Assembly (NCBI GenBank): GCA_001917815.1
Contig: MNES01000056.1
Coordinates: 1 to 64,000, forward strand
From: Chloroflexi bacterium 13_1_40CM_65_17
GTDB lineage: Bacteria; Chloroflexota; Dormibacteria; Dormibacterales; Dormibacteraceae
Direction of reading: 5' to 3'
DNA: 64,000 nt
A model generated the notes under the pieces. That model had not been told where the DNA came from. It searched no databases and saw nothing but the letters and a program-made list of their open reading frames with translations. Positions 42,776 to 50,670 of this stretch are shown here, in pieces. Numbering within the stretch: position 1 is the first letter of the stretch; every line of letters begins with the position of its first letter. Made by a program: the position numbers and the translations under genes.

Positions 42776-43132
42776 ATGGAGCTGGTCAAGACGTACTACG
42801 ACAGTTGGAGAAACGGAATCGCGTCCTTCGATGCGACTCGCGTGGGCGGAATTCTTGCCGAGGACCTCGACTTCGAGGGACCAATCGCCGGCAAGCGTCG
42901 CGGTGCGGTGGGGTTCATTGGGGGCCTCATGCGTTTTGTCGAGGGCCTTCAAGCGCCGATCAGCGTCCTGCAACAGGTCGAGTCTGACGATCAGGCCGCC
43001 GCAATCTACGACGCCCAGCTGCCGGGAGGAACGATGCGATTCGCGGAGTTCTTTCAGGTCGAGGACGGCCGCATTCAGGCGATCAAGCTCGTCTACGACG
43101 CGGCGCAATACCGAGCTTTCGGCGGCCGCTAA
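42776..43132 (+). CDS. SnoaL-like/NTF2 protein
   Basis: A 118-residue NTF2-like protein. MELVKTYYDSWRNGIASFDA, then LAEDLDFEGPIAGKRRGAVG and the C-terminal MRFAEFFQVEDGRIQAIKLV give the fold. A good GAGGGAGG site is 5 bases before ATG 42776. GTG 42761 is an alternative start that overlaps the previous stop. Last gene of the arsR operon. Ends 4 bases inside the convergent ChrB-like gene. Confidence 0.8.
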   Translation: MELVKTYYDSWRNGIASFDATRVGGILAEDLDFEGPIAGKRRGAVGFIGGLMRFVEGLQAPISVLQQVESDDQAAAIYDAQLPGGTMRFAEFFQVEDGRIQAIKLVYDAAQYRAFGGR

Positions 43133-43575
43133 GACGGTTTGGTTTTGGCCACCTCGTGCTGGCACCAGGCGTACAGAGCGTCGTATAGCGGGGTCTCCAG
43201 CGCGATCTTGAGGTGATCCTCCTCGCCATGCACCATCGCAAAGCCGTGGGCGATCGCTTTCAGGCCGGCCGCCTCTGGGATCGCGTTGACGTCGGCCGCG
43301 ACGTCGGCGCCGTGCACGATCAAGGCCAGCCGGTCGAGGGCCGGGTCCTCGAGCCCGTACTTGAGGATGATCGACTCGAAGCTGCACCGGCCGTCGACGT
43401 GGCCTAGCTCGACGCCCCCGATGTCATAGGGCAGTGCTCCCTCTCGCTCGGCGACGGCCGCCACCTCGGGCGCCGGCACGTACAGGAACTCGGCGTCGGG
43501 ATCGATGAAACGCTTGATCAGCCAGGGGCAGGCGATCCGGTCGACGCTGGCGCTCTTACGGGTTACCCACTTCAT
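43129..43575 (-). CDS. ChrB C-terminal domain-like protein
   Basis: A 148-residue protein matching the chromate resistance ChrB C-terminal domain: MKWVTRKSASVDRIACPWLI at the start, KRFIDPDAEFLYVPA, then CSFESIILKYGLEDPALDRL and HGADVAADVNAIPEAAGLKA. It lacks the N-terminal domain of full ChrB. No chrA transporter is beside it. Many stand-alone members exist in genomes without chromate resistance. ATG start 43575. Confidence 0.85.
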   Translation of the reverse strand: MKWVTRKSASVDRIACPWLIKRFIDPDAEFLYVPAPEVAAVAEREGALPYDIGGVELGHVDGRCSFESIILKYGLEDPALDRLALIVHGADVAADVNAIPEAAGLKAIAHGFAMVHGEEDHLKIALETPLYDALYAWCQHEVAKTKPS

Positions 43576-43626
43576 TTTTCTTTTCCCTATTGTCGTTGGA
43601 ATGTCGCCACCCTAGAATGCCCGCGG

Positions 43627-45402
43627 ATGGACCTGATTCTCGCTGTGATGCCGCTGGCGATCGAGGTCGCGTTCGTCCTCCTCGCGGTCGCCATGATTGC
43701 CGACTGGATCGGGCACCGCGAGCGCCGCCGCGGCTATCTCGCCCTCGCGTTTGGGTCCCTCACTTTGCTCATTCTCATCGCCCCGAGTCTCTCGCAAACC
43801 GGTCCGTACGGCCAGCTGATCACCGAGGCTGGGATCGCGCTGTTCCTGGTGTCGGGCTGGGCTCTGCTCATGTTCCGCGATTCGTTCATCCCGTTGCGTC
43901 CATCCACGCGGCGCGCCGTGGCTGTCTCGCTGGTGGTCGTGGCCGCGCTCGGCATGATCGCTCGGCTTCCCGCCAGCACGCAAGAGCCGCATGGCCCTCT
44001 CCAGACCTTCGCGCTGGCCGCGATCCTCACGGCCTGGGGCATATGCGTCGTCGAGCCCATAGTCACGCTGTGGCTGGCCTCGCGGGGTCGGCCGGCGGTC
44101 GAGGGAGCACGCATGCGCGCGCTCAGTCTCGGTTACGCGGGCCTGGTCGCCGTGATCTTTGTCGGAACGCTGGGCGGCGAGCTGGTACGGAACCAGGCGG
44201 GGCAGTTTGTCCTCGACCTGGTGGCCCTGGCGATGGTGCCGGCGCTTTTCTTCAGCTTCTATCCCCCGGTATGGCTTCGCCGCCTGTGGAGCCAGCCTGA
44301 GGAGGAAGAGCTGCGCCAGGGACTCCACAGCCTCCTGACGTTTAGCCCGGACCGGATCACCCAGGCCCAGCGCGCGCTGGAATGGGCGATGCGTCTGGTC
44401 GGCGGCGCCGGTGCGCTCATCATCGATTGGGACTCGTCGATCCTCGCCTTCCGCGGCATGACCGGCGAGGCAGCCAAGTCAGTCGCGGCCGAGACGGCGG
44501 CGCGCCCGGAGGCCGGCGAAGTTCGGGCTCCCCGGCGTGGAACGACAACCCTGGTCATCCCGCTGGAGCTGCAAGAAGGTCTCGCCTCGATGGTCGTGGT
44601 GGCGGGCTCGTTCACTCCCCTTTTCGGCGACGACGAGGTGTCCCGCCTCCGCCAATACGCCGGCAGCATTGCGGCGAGCCTCGATCGCGTCACGTTGAAC
44701 ATGCGCATCCAAGACCTCGAGAAGGCCAAGACCGAGTTCATGAACATCGCGTCGCATGAGCTGCGCGGCCCGATGACGGTGATCAAGGGCTACCTGACCA
44801 TGCTCGAGGGTGGATCTCTGGGGACCCTGGAACCAAAGGCCCAGTCAGTGCTGCCCCTGCTTATCGCGAAAGCCGACGAAGTCAACGCGATGATCGAGCA
44901 GATGCTTGAAGCCGCGCGCCTCGAGGAGGGGCACCTGACGCTCCACAAGGTGGAGGGCGACATCGTCGAGCTCACCGAGCTGGCCATCGACAGCGTGCGG
45001 CCGATGCTTGCCAGCCGAACGCTGGATGTAGAAGCGCCGTCCTCTCCAATCCACGCGGACGTTGACATCCAAAGATTCCAGATCGTGGTGAGGAACCTGA
45101 TCAGCAACGCGATCAAGTACTCCCCCGCGGACAAGCCGATAACGGTCGTGGTCAATCGCAACGGCAGAACTGGAAGGGTCATCGTGATCGATCAAGGAAT
45201 CGGCATCGCCCAACAGGACCGGCCGAAGCTGTTCACGAAGTTCGGTCGCATCGAGCGAGAGTCGAGTCTGCATGTGGCGGGCACCGGGCTTGGCTTGTGG
45301 CTGTCGCGCGAGATCGCGCGGATGCATGAGGGCGATCTCACTGTCGATTCGACTGAGGGCAAGGGCACCACTTTCACCTTCGAGGTTCCGATAATCACTT
45401 AG
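43627..45402 (+). CDS. membrane sensor histidine kinase
   Basis: A 591-residue kinase. About seven membrane helices fill residues 1-215, resembling a 7TM sensor input module. A GAF-like domain spans about 235-360. The HisKA box is FMNIASHELRGPMTVIKGYL with phospho-acceptor His377. HATPase motifs follow: N-box NLISNAIKYS, G1 VIDQGIGI and G2 GTGLGLWLSREIA. No response regulator is adjacent, so it is an orphan here. The truncated kinase and LuxR regulator at 38 kb belong to a different (NarL) class. Confidence 0.93.
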   Translation: MDLILAVMPLAIEVAFVLLAVAMIADWIGHRERRRGYLALAFGSLTLLILIAPSLSQTGPYGQLITEAGIALFLVSGWALLMFRDSFIPLRPSTRRAVAVSLVVVAALGMIARLPASTQEPHGPLQTFALAAILTAWGICVVEPIVTLWLASRGRPAVEGARMRALSLGYAGLVAVIFVGTLGGELVRNQAGQFVLDLVALAMVPALFFSFYPPVWLRRLWSQPEEEELRQGLHSLLTFSPDRITQAQRALEWAMRLVGGAGALIIDWDSSILAFRGMTGEAAKSVAAETAARPEAGEVRAPRRGTTTLVIPLELQEGLASMVVVAGSFTPLFGDDEVSRLRQYAGSIAASLDRVTLNMRIQDLEKAKTEFMNIASHELRGPMTVIKGYLTMLEGGSLGTLEPKAQSVLPLLIAKADEVNAMIEQMLEAARLEEGHLTLHKVEGDIVELTELAIDSVRPMLASRTLDVEAPSSPIHADVDIQRFQIVVRNLISNAIKYSPADKPITVVVNRNGRTGRVIVIDQGIGIAQQDRPKLFTKFGRIERESSLHVAGTGLGLWLSREIARMHEGDLTVDSTEGKGTTFTFEVPIIT

Positions 45403-45408
45403 CTGACC

Positions 45409-46305
45409 TTGGATGTCCCCCTGCGCGCGAGATTCGAGCCACGCCGGCGGCTCAACCTCGCCCTCACCCTCGCCTCAATAGGACAGGGGCCCTCATTCCG
45501 CCTACAGGGCAGCGAGGCGTGGCGGGCAACTCTCACGCCCGAGGGGCCGGCCACCGTTCACCTGGTTGACTCGAACGGGGCTGTCGAGGTCGAGGCATGG
45601 GGCCGCGGCGCCGCGTGGGCGGCGGCACGCGCGGGAGCCCTGTGCGGTGAGGAAGACGATGACTCCGGCTTTCGCCCGGTCCATCCGCTGCTGGCGGATG
45701 TGCACCGTCGCCACCCGGGCCTTCGCCTACCCAAGACACGAGCAGTGTTCGAAGCCCTCGTGCCCGTCGTGCTGGCACAGAAGGTGACTGGCGAGGAGGC
45801 ACACCACTCGTACCGTGGTCTGCTCAAGGCGTTGGGCGAACCCGCGCCCGGACCGGCGGGCCTCACCGTGCCACCCTCGGCCGCAGTGCTCGCGCGCACG
45901 CCGTACTGGACGTTTCACAAACTCGGTGTGGAGCGGCGGCGGGCCGAGGTGATCATCCGCGCCGCGCGGAGCGCGAGCCGACTCGAAGAGACGCTCCTGA
46001 TGGACCTGACCAGCGCTCGCCGGCGGCTCGAGGCTTTTCCAGGCGTCGGGCCGTGGACTGCGGCCAAGGTCGCGCAGGTGGCTCTCGGTGATCCGGACGC
46101 TGTTCAGGTCGGTGACTACCACCTGCCCCACAGCATCGGCTATGCCCTGGAGGGAACTTCGCGATCCACCGATGAGCGGATGCTGGAGCTGCTCGAGCCA
46201 TATCGCGGGCATCGGGCACGAGTGATCAGGCTGATCGCGGTCGCCGGCATCGCGGCCCCGCGCTTCGGACCGCGGATGCCTCTACGGAACTTCGCCCGGG
46301 ACTGA
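45409..46305 (+). CDS. HhH-GPD DNA-3-methyladenine glycosylase (AlkA-like)
   Basis: A 298-residue glycosylase. The helix-hairpin-helix is FPGVGPWTAAKVAQVALGDP, followed by the catalytic Asp in VQVGDYHLPHSIGYAL. The N-terminal beta region (RFEPRRRLNLALTLASIGQG) resembles the AlkA N-domain. Removes alkylated purines. It starts 6 bases after the kinase gene at a TTG, so it may be cotranscribed with it. A second HhH-GPD gene lies at 49 kb. Confidence 0.88.
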   Translation: MDVPLRARFEPRRRLNLALTLASIGQGPSFRLQGSEAWRATLTPEGPATVHLVDSNGAVEVEAWGRGAAWAAARAGALCGEEDDDSGFRPVHPLLADVHRRHPGLRLPKTRAVFEALVPVVLAQKVTGEEAHHSYRGLLKALGEPAPGPAGLTVPPSAAVLARTPYWTFHKLGVERRRAEVIIRAARSASRLEETLLMDLTSARRRLEAFPGVGPWTAAKVAQVALGDPDAVQVGDYHLPHSIGYALEGTSRSTDERMLELLEPYRGHRARVIRLIAVAGIAAPRFGPRMPLRNFARD

Positions 46306-46307
46306 GC

Positions 46308-48011
46308 TCACGCGTCGAGCCCGTCCAGCTCTTCCTCGACCATCGTCACCAGCTCGCGCATTCCTTCCGTGTCGAAGATCAATCGCGCTCCCGCGGCCTG
46401 AAACAGCTCAGGCAGCGGCCGCGTGGCGCCGAGAGCCAGCGCTTCGCGATACTGGCGGACAGCAATCTTCGGGTCGCGCCTGCTGTTGCGCCAGACCTGC
46501 AAAGCCCCGAGCTGTGCGATGCCGTACTCGATGTAATAGAAAGGGCTGCCGAAGAAATGCGGCTGCTGATACCAGCGCGCGACACGCTCGCTATCGAGTC
46601 CGGTCCAGTCGACCGATTTTCCCTCGAACCGCCTTCTTAGGTCGAGCCACTTGCGGTCACGAGCGTCTGCGTCACGGCCGGCTTCGTCGAGGTAGATCCA
46701 GTGTTGGAAGGCGTCGACCGAAGCGCAGTGAGGAAAGAATTCGATGATCCCTTCGAGCAGGTCGGCATGCGAGCGGCGCGTGTCGGCCTCTGAGTAATAG
46801 CCGCCGCTTTCATTGCCGATGAACGGTGAGGCGAGCAGCTCCATCGACATCGACGCCACCTCGGCCATCTCCGAGCCGGGAAAGCGCTGGAACAGCAGGG
46901 GCAGCCGGGAGGCCTCGACCGCGTGGAACGCGTGGCCGGATTCGTGCAGAAGTGTTCGCACGTCCTTGTCGACGCCGACCGCGTTCATGAAAATGAGCGG
47001 TTGTTTGCTGAAGGGGAGCGTCATGCAGTAGCCGCCCGGAGCCTTGCCCTTGCGATTGTCCAGATCGAGGAAGTTGCCCGTATCCATCGCCTGGTAGTAC
47101 TCGCGAAAGTCAGGGTCGACGTGGCCGAAGACAGGTGCGGCGTGATCTATGAATTGGCGGATGTCGTCGAATGGCTTGAGCGCCGGTCGGCCCGCGGCGT
47201 CCACTGAGGTATCCCATGGCCGCAGCATATCCAGGCCCATTCGGCGGCGTCGCTTTTCGTTGATTCGCTCGATCGCGGGAAGCACCGCTTCTTCGACGGC
47301 GACATGAAAGCGCGTGCAGTCCTCGGGCGTGTAATCGAAGCGGTTCTTTTCGCGGTGGGCGAAGTCGCGATAGTTTGGGAAGCCGGCGTTCTTGGCGACG
47401 CTCTGGCGAAGGTCGTACATGCGGTCGAAGATTCCGGCCAGAACGTCGCGCTGCTCGATATAGGGCTTCGCTCGCAGCCTGAAAGCGCGCTCGCGGACGT
47501 CGCGATCGTTGACCTGGAGGAATGGCAAGAGCTGCGCGGGCGTCTTCTCCTCGCCTTCCCAGATGACCGTCATCGCGCCATTGACCTTGTTCCACTGGGT
47601 CGTCAGCTCGGAGAGCTGCGCGAAAAGTGGGACGTTGGCCTCGTCGAAGAGATTCATCTGGTTCCGAAAGCGCTCGACCATCGTTTCGAGGCCGGGTCGC
47701 ATATAGCCGAGCTCGACGAGCCTACCCTGCAGCCGCACTCGCTGCTCGTGCGCGCGCGGAGTGATCTGGGTTCCGAACCTCAGCTGGGCCGCCTCGAGCT
47801 CGGGGTCGGTCGTGTTGCACGTATACGCGAAGTTGGCGAGGGACGCCGCCTCCCACAAAAGCGAATCGAAGCGTGACCAATCGGCGAGCCATTGCTCGAC
47901 GTTCTCGGTGTCGAGAGGCCGAGTGGCCAGCTCCTCGTAATACGGGAGCACGTCCTCCCAGACCGCGTCCTTGAACGCGCCAGGCGAATCCGGTAGCACT
48001 GTCACGGCCAT
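46308..48011 (-). CDS. M3-family oligoendopeptidase (PepF-like)
   Basis: A zinc peptidase of about 567 residues. The metal site HESGHAFHAVEA is well conserved, with the third ligand glutamate further on (EVASMSMELLAS). Length is typical of M3 oligoendopeptidase F, which trims peptides in the cytoplasm. I chose ATG 48011 (MAVTVLPDSPGAFKDAVWED). An upstream frame to 48062 exists but would leave only 12 bases to the divergent APH-like gene. Confidence 0.92.
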   Translation of the reverse strand: MAVTVLPDSPGAFKDAVWEDVLPYYEELATRPLDTENVEQWLADWSRFDSLLWEAASLANFAYTCNTTDPELEAAQLRFGTQITPRAHEQRVRLQGRLVELGYMRPGLETMVERFRNQMNLFDEANVPLFAQLSELTTQWNKVNGAMTVIWEGEEKTPAQLLPFLQVNDRDVRERAFRLRAKPYIEQRDVLAGIFDRMYDLRQSVAKNAGFPNYRDFAHREKNRFDYTPEDCTRFHVAVEEAVLPAIERINEKRRRRMGLDMLRPWDTSVDAAGRPALKPFDDIRQFIDHAAPVFGHVDPDFREYYQAMDTGNFLDLDNRKGKAPGGYCMTLPFSKQPLIFMNAVGVDKDVRTLLHESGHAFHAVEASRLPLLFQRFPGSEMAEVASMSMELLASPFIGNESGGYYSEADTRRSHADLLEGIIEFFPHCASVDAFQHWIYLDEAGRDADARDRKWLDLRRRFEGKSVDWTGLDSERVARWYQQPHFFGSPFYYIEYGIAQLGALQVWRNSRRDPKIAVRQYREALALGATRPLPELFQAAGARLIFDTEGMRELVTMVEEELDGLDA

Positions 48012-48074
48012 CACACCCTCCGTCGAGAGCTCGCTGGTTTTCACGCGAGCGCCACACTTCATCGTACAGATCCG

Positions 48075-48737
48075 ATGGAACGCAAATCCTCATCCCCGAT
48101 GCGACTGCCCCCGGCGGTTCGTGCCGCCGCCCTGACCGCCGTGGGCGGCAACCGCCTTCAGAAGGAATTCGCATGGATGAGCTGGGCGGGCACGGTCTGG
48201 CGGCTGGAGGGAGCCTCTGGCGTGGTCTATGTCAAGCGCGCCCACCACCTCGAAGGCGAGCGCGATCGCACGGTGTGGCTTGCCGGCCGGCTGCCCGTGC
48301 CCGAGGTGCTCGGCCTGTTCCAAGGTTTCGGAGATGACTGGCTGCTGACCCGTGCGATGCCCGGAACCCCGCTATCAGATCGCTCCCTTGGTTGGGAGCC
48401 ATCCCGCGTCGCGCGCCGCCTCGGAGAGATCCTGCGTGAAGTCCACGCGACCGATGCGACGGGCTGCCCGTTTGGTGAGCGCCGACCGGGTTACGTGCTG
48501 CTCCACGGCGATTACTGCCTGCCCAATGTCCTTGTGCAAGACGGGGGCGCTTTCAGTGGGCTCATCGATGTGGGCGGGGCTGGCCTTGGCGATCCAGAGG
48601 ACGACCTTGCGGCCGGGGTCTGGACGCTGCAGTACAACTTCGGACCCGGCTACGCCCGTGAGTTCCTCGATGCGTATGGCTGGCCACCGATGAGTGACAA
48701 GGCGATCGAACGCCTTCGGCGGCGTTATTCCCGTTAG
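48075..48737 (+). CDS. APH-family small-molecule kinase
   Basis: A 220-residue kinase related to APH(3'). Catalytic loop LLHGDYCLPNVLVQDG (HGDxxxxN) and the metal aspartate in GLIDVGGAGLGDPEDDLA are present. The first residues resemble a truncated N-lobe, with LEGASGVVYVKRAHHLEGER carrying the ATP lysine. Substrate may be an aminoglycoside or a sugar-like metabolite. No resistance context. A diverged copy of its last codons lies 260 bases downstream. Confidence 0.85.
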   Translation: MERKSSSPMRLPPAVRAAALTAVGGNRLQKEFAWMSWAGTVWRLEGASGVVYVKRAHHLEGERDRTVWLAGRLPVPEVLGLFQGFGDDWLLTRAMPGTPLSDRSLGWEPSRVARRLGEILREVHATDATGCPFGERRPGYVLLHGDYCLPNVLVQDGGAFSGLIDVGGAGLGDPEDDLAAGVWTLQYNFGPGYAREFLDAYGWPPMSDKAIERLRRRYSR

Positions 48738-48756
48738 GCGGGAATGCGTGGCATGG

Positions 48757-48779
48757 GCGGCCGGGTTTAACCCGGCCGC
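48757..48779. terminator. perfect hairpin after APH gene
   Basis: GCGGCCGGG (48757-48765), loop TTTAA, CCCGGCCGC (48771-48779). Nine perfect pairs. No T-tract follows, so termination efficiency is uncertain. Confidence 0.45.
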
Positions 48780-48922
48780 GATCGACTGTCTTTGAGTCTC
48801 TAGTGTGGCTTGGAGTGGCTTTCAAACAGACGCTTCATCTCCGGAAGGTGTTCAGGGGCGCGAATCCGGCCGAGTGAACGCCGGGACTGCAGCCAGCCAA
48901 CCAACGGCCGTTGAGCGCCCCG

Positions 48923-48953
48923 ACAAGAGGGAACCGGGACGGTTCCCTCTTGT
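48923..48953. terminator. 13-bp perfect hairpin between convergent genes
   Basis: ACAAGAGGGAACC (48923-48935), loop GGGAC, GGTTCCCTCTTGT (48941-48953). Symmetric, so it could act in both directions between the APH remnant and the minus-strand glycosylase. Confidence 0.5.
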
Positions 48954-48960
48954 ACAAGCG

Positions 48961-49003
48961 ACAAGGCGATCGAGCGGCTACGCCGAAGGTACGGTCGCTA
49001 GGC
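48961..49003 (+). pseudogene. remnant of an APH-like gene 3' end
   Basis: GACAAGGCGATCGAG and following encode DKAIERLRRRYGR then TAG, against DKAIERLRRRYSR and TAG at the real APH end (48699-48737). Differences are mostly at third codon positions, so this is a diverged homologue and not a fresh copy. Everything upstream of it is lost. It overlaps the 3' end of the glycosylase on the other strand by a few bases. Confidence 0.65.
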
Positions 49004-49594
49004 CGGCTTAATGGGAAGAACCGTGTCCACCACACGCCAGCAGTACCAAGCGGCGATGGAGCGGTAAGGGCGAAACCTCTCGCCCTCGGCCTGCAGGGCG
49101 CGGGGCTTGATGGTCTCCTTGAGCCGGTGCGCGGACGACCAGCCTTTGCGCACGCCATAGTCGTCGACCGGCCACACGTCGAGCCGGCGCAGCTGGAACA
49201 TGAGGAACATCTGGGCCGTCCAGGGACCGATGCCGCGGACCTGTGCCAGACGCGCGACCAGATCGTCGTCTGAGAGCGAATCCACATCCCCAAACGGGAC
49301 CGTGCCGTCCACCACTTTTCGCGCCAGGTCGGTGACGGCGGCTTCCTTGGAGCCGCTCAGGCCGGCCGTTCGCATCGCACCTTCCGGCAGGGCGAGGACT
49401 CCCGCCGGCGTCAGCCCGTCCGCGAACAGTTTCAAGAAGCGGCCATGGATGGCATTGGCCGCCGCGCCCGCCAACTGCTGGAACATGATCGAGCGCACCA
49501 GCGCGCTGAATGGATCATCGGACGGCTCGCGCAGCTTCATAGGGCCGACCGCCTTGATCAGCCTGGCCATGGCCGGGTCGCGCCTCGCCACCAA
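48998..49594 (-). CDS. DNA-3-methyladenine glycosylase (HhH-GPD)
   Basis: A 198-residue glycosylase. DPFSALVRSIMFQQLAGAAA is the family start helix. The hairpin and catalytic region are VRGIGPWTAQMFLMFQLRRL then DVWPVDDYGVRKGW, with Asp as the catalytic residue, and RPYRSIAAWYCWRVVDT ends the fold. GTG 49594 is used; TTG 49597 is adjacent and the frame is coding-like up to the korB stop, so a longer N-terminus is possible. Downstream of korB on the same strand. Confidence 0.9.
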   Translation of the reverse strand: MVARRDPAMARLIKAVGPMKLREPSDDPFSALVRSIMFQQLAGAAANAIHGRFLKLFADGLTPAGVLALPEGAMRTAGLSGSKEAAVTDLARKVVDGTVPFGDVDSLSDDDLVARLAQVRGIGPWTAQMFLMFQLRRLDVWPVDDYGVRKGWSSAHRLKETIKPRALQAEGERFRPYRSIAAWYCWRVVDTVLPIKPA

Positions 49595-49647
49595 TCGGGT
49601 GCCGCGGGTGAGCTCCGCCGGCGTCGGTTTGGGGTCGGTGTTGGGGG

Positions 49648-50670
49648 TCAGGCGAACTCGGACATGAACTGAGCGAAGTCGTCTTTCGTCATCCGCAGCT
49701 CGTTCTCGCCGAGGTCCATCAGCGGGCGGTCGGGGATATGCTCCGCGGTGGCGAAGTCGGTCATGGTCGTGTCGAGGTAGAGCAGGCCTGTCACGAGGTG
49801 GCCGGCTGCGCGACCTTCCTCGATGACCTTCATCGCGGCGCGCCTGTCGGTGGGGTCGTGGTCCTCACCGAGCTTCTTGAGCAGGATGTGCGACCCGTCA
49901 TGGAGCTCGACGTCGCGCACGGTTCCCGGTTCATAGTCGACATGAACCTCTTCGAAGAACGGGATGAACGAGACGTCCGCGATCGACTCCTCGTGATCCT
50001 TGATCCAGCTGTAGCTCTTGGTCGACCCGTCGTGGTCGTTGAACGTCACGCAGGGCGAGACTATGTCGAGGATCGCGGTGCCACGGTGTGCGATGGCCGC
50101 CTTGATCAGTGGCACAACCTGCTTGCCGTCGCCGCTGAACGACCGCGCTACGAACGAGCAGCCGAGCGTTAGGGCCACTGCGCAAGGATCGATGGGCTGG
50201 AAAGTGTTGACAGCGCCCTTCTTCTGCATCGAGCCGAGGTCGGCGGTGGCCGAGAACTGTCCTTTCGTGAGGCCGTACGTGCCGTTGTCTTCGATGATGT
50301 AGGTGCAGTCGATGTTGCGCCGGATCATGTGCATGAACTGGCCGAGGCCGATGGATGCCGTGTCACCGTCGCCCGATACACCGAGCATGATCAGCTGCCG
50401 GTTCGCCAGCTGAGCGCCGGTGGTCAGCGCCGGCATCCGGCCGTGCACTCCGTTGAAACCGTGGGCGGTTTCGACGAAGTATGCGGGGGTTTTCGAGGAG
50501 CATCCGATGCCCGACATCTTCGCCAGACGGTGCGGCTCGACTCCCAGCTCGTACAGGGCCTTGATCATGTGGTTGGTGATCGAGTTGTGGCCGCAGCCGG
50601 CGCACAGCGTTGTGGCCGCGCCCTTATAAGCGTCGCGGGCAAGGCCGATGTGGTTCATGGTCGCGCTCAT
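49648..50670 (-). CDS. korB: 2-oxoacid:ferredoxin oxidoreductase, beta subunit
   Basis: A 340-residue thiamine diphosphate subunit. TPP and metal sites are LCAGCGHNSITNHMIKAL and the GDGDTASIGLGQFMHMIRRN block. It decarboxylates 2-oxoglutarate or a related 2-oxoacid to acyl-CoA and passes electrons to ferredoxin together with the alpha subunit. Overlaps korA by 4 bases. No separate ferredoxin or delta gene is nearby, as in the two-subunit actinobacterial type. Confidence 0.92.
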   Translation of the reverse strand: MSATMNHIGLARDAYKGAATTLCAGCGHNSITNHMIKALYELGVEPHRLAKMSGIGCSSKTPAYFVETAHGFNGVHGRMPALTTGAQLANRQLIMLGVSGDGDTASIGLGQFMHMIRRNIDCTYIIEDNGTYGLTKGQFSATADLGSMQKKGAVNTFQPIDPCAVALTLGCSFVARSFSGDGKQVVPLIKAAIAHRGTAILDIVSPCVTFNDHDGSTKSYSWIKDHEESIADVSFIPFFEEVHVDYEPGTVRDVELHDGSHILLKKLGEDHDPTDRRAAMKVIEEGRAAGHLVTGLLYLDTTMTDFATAEHIPDRPLMDLGENELRMTKDDFAQFMSEFA

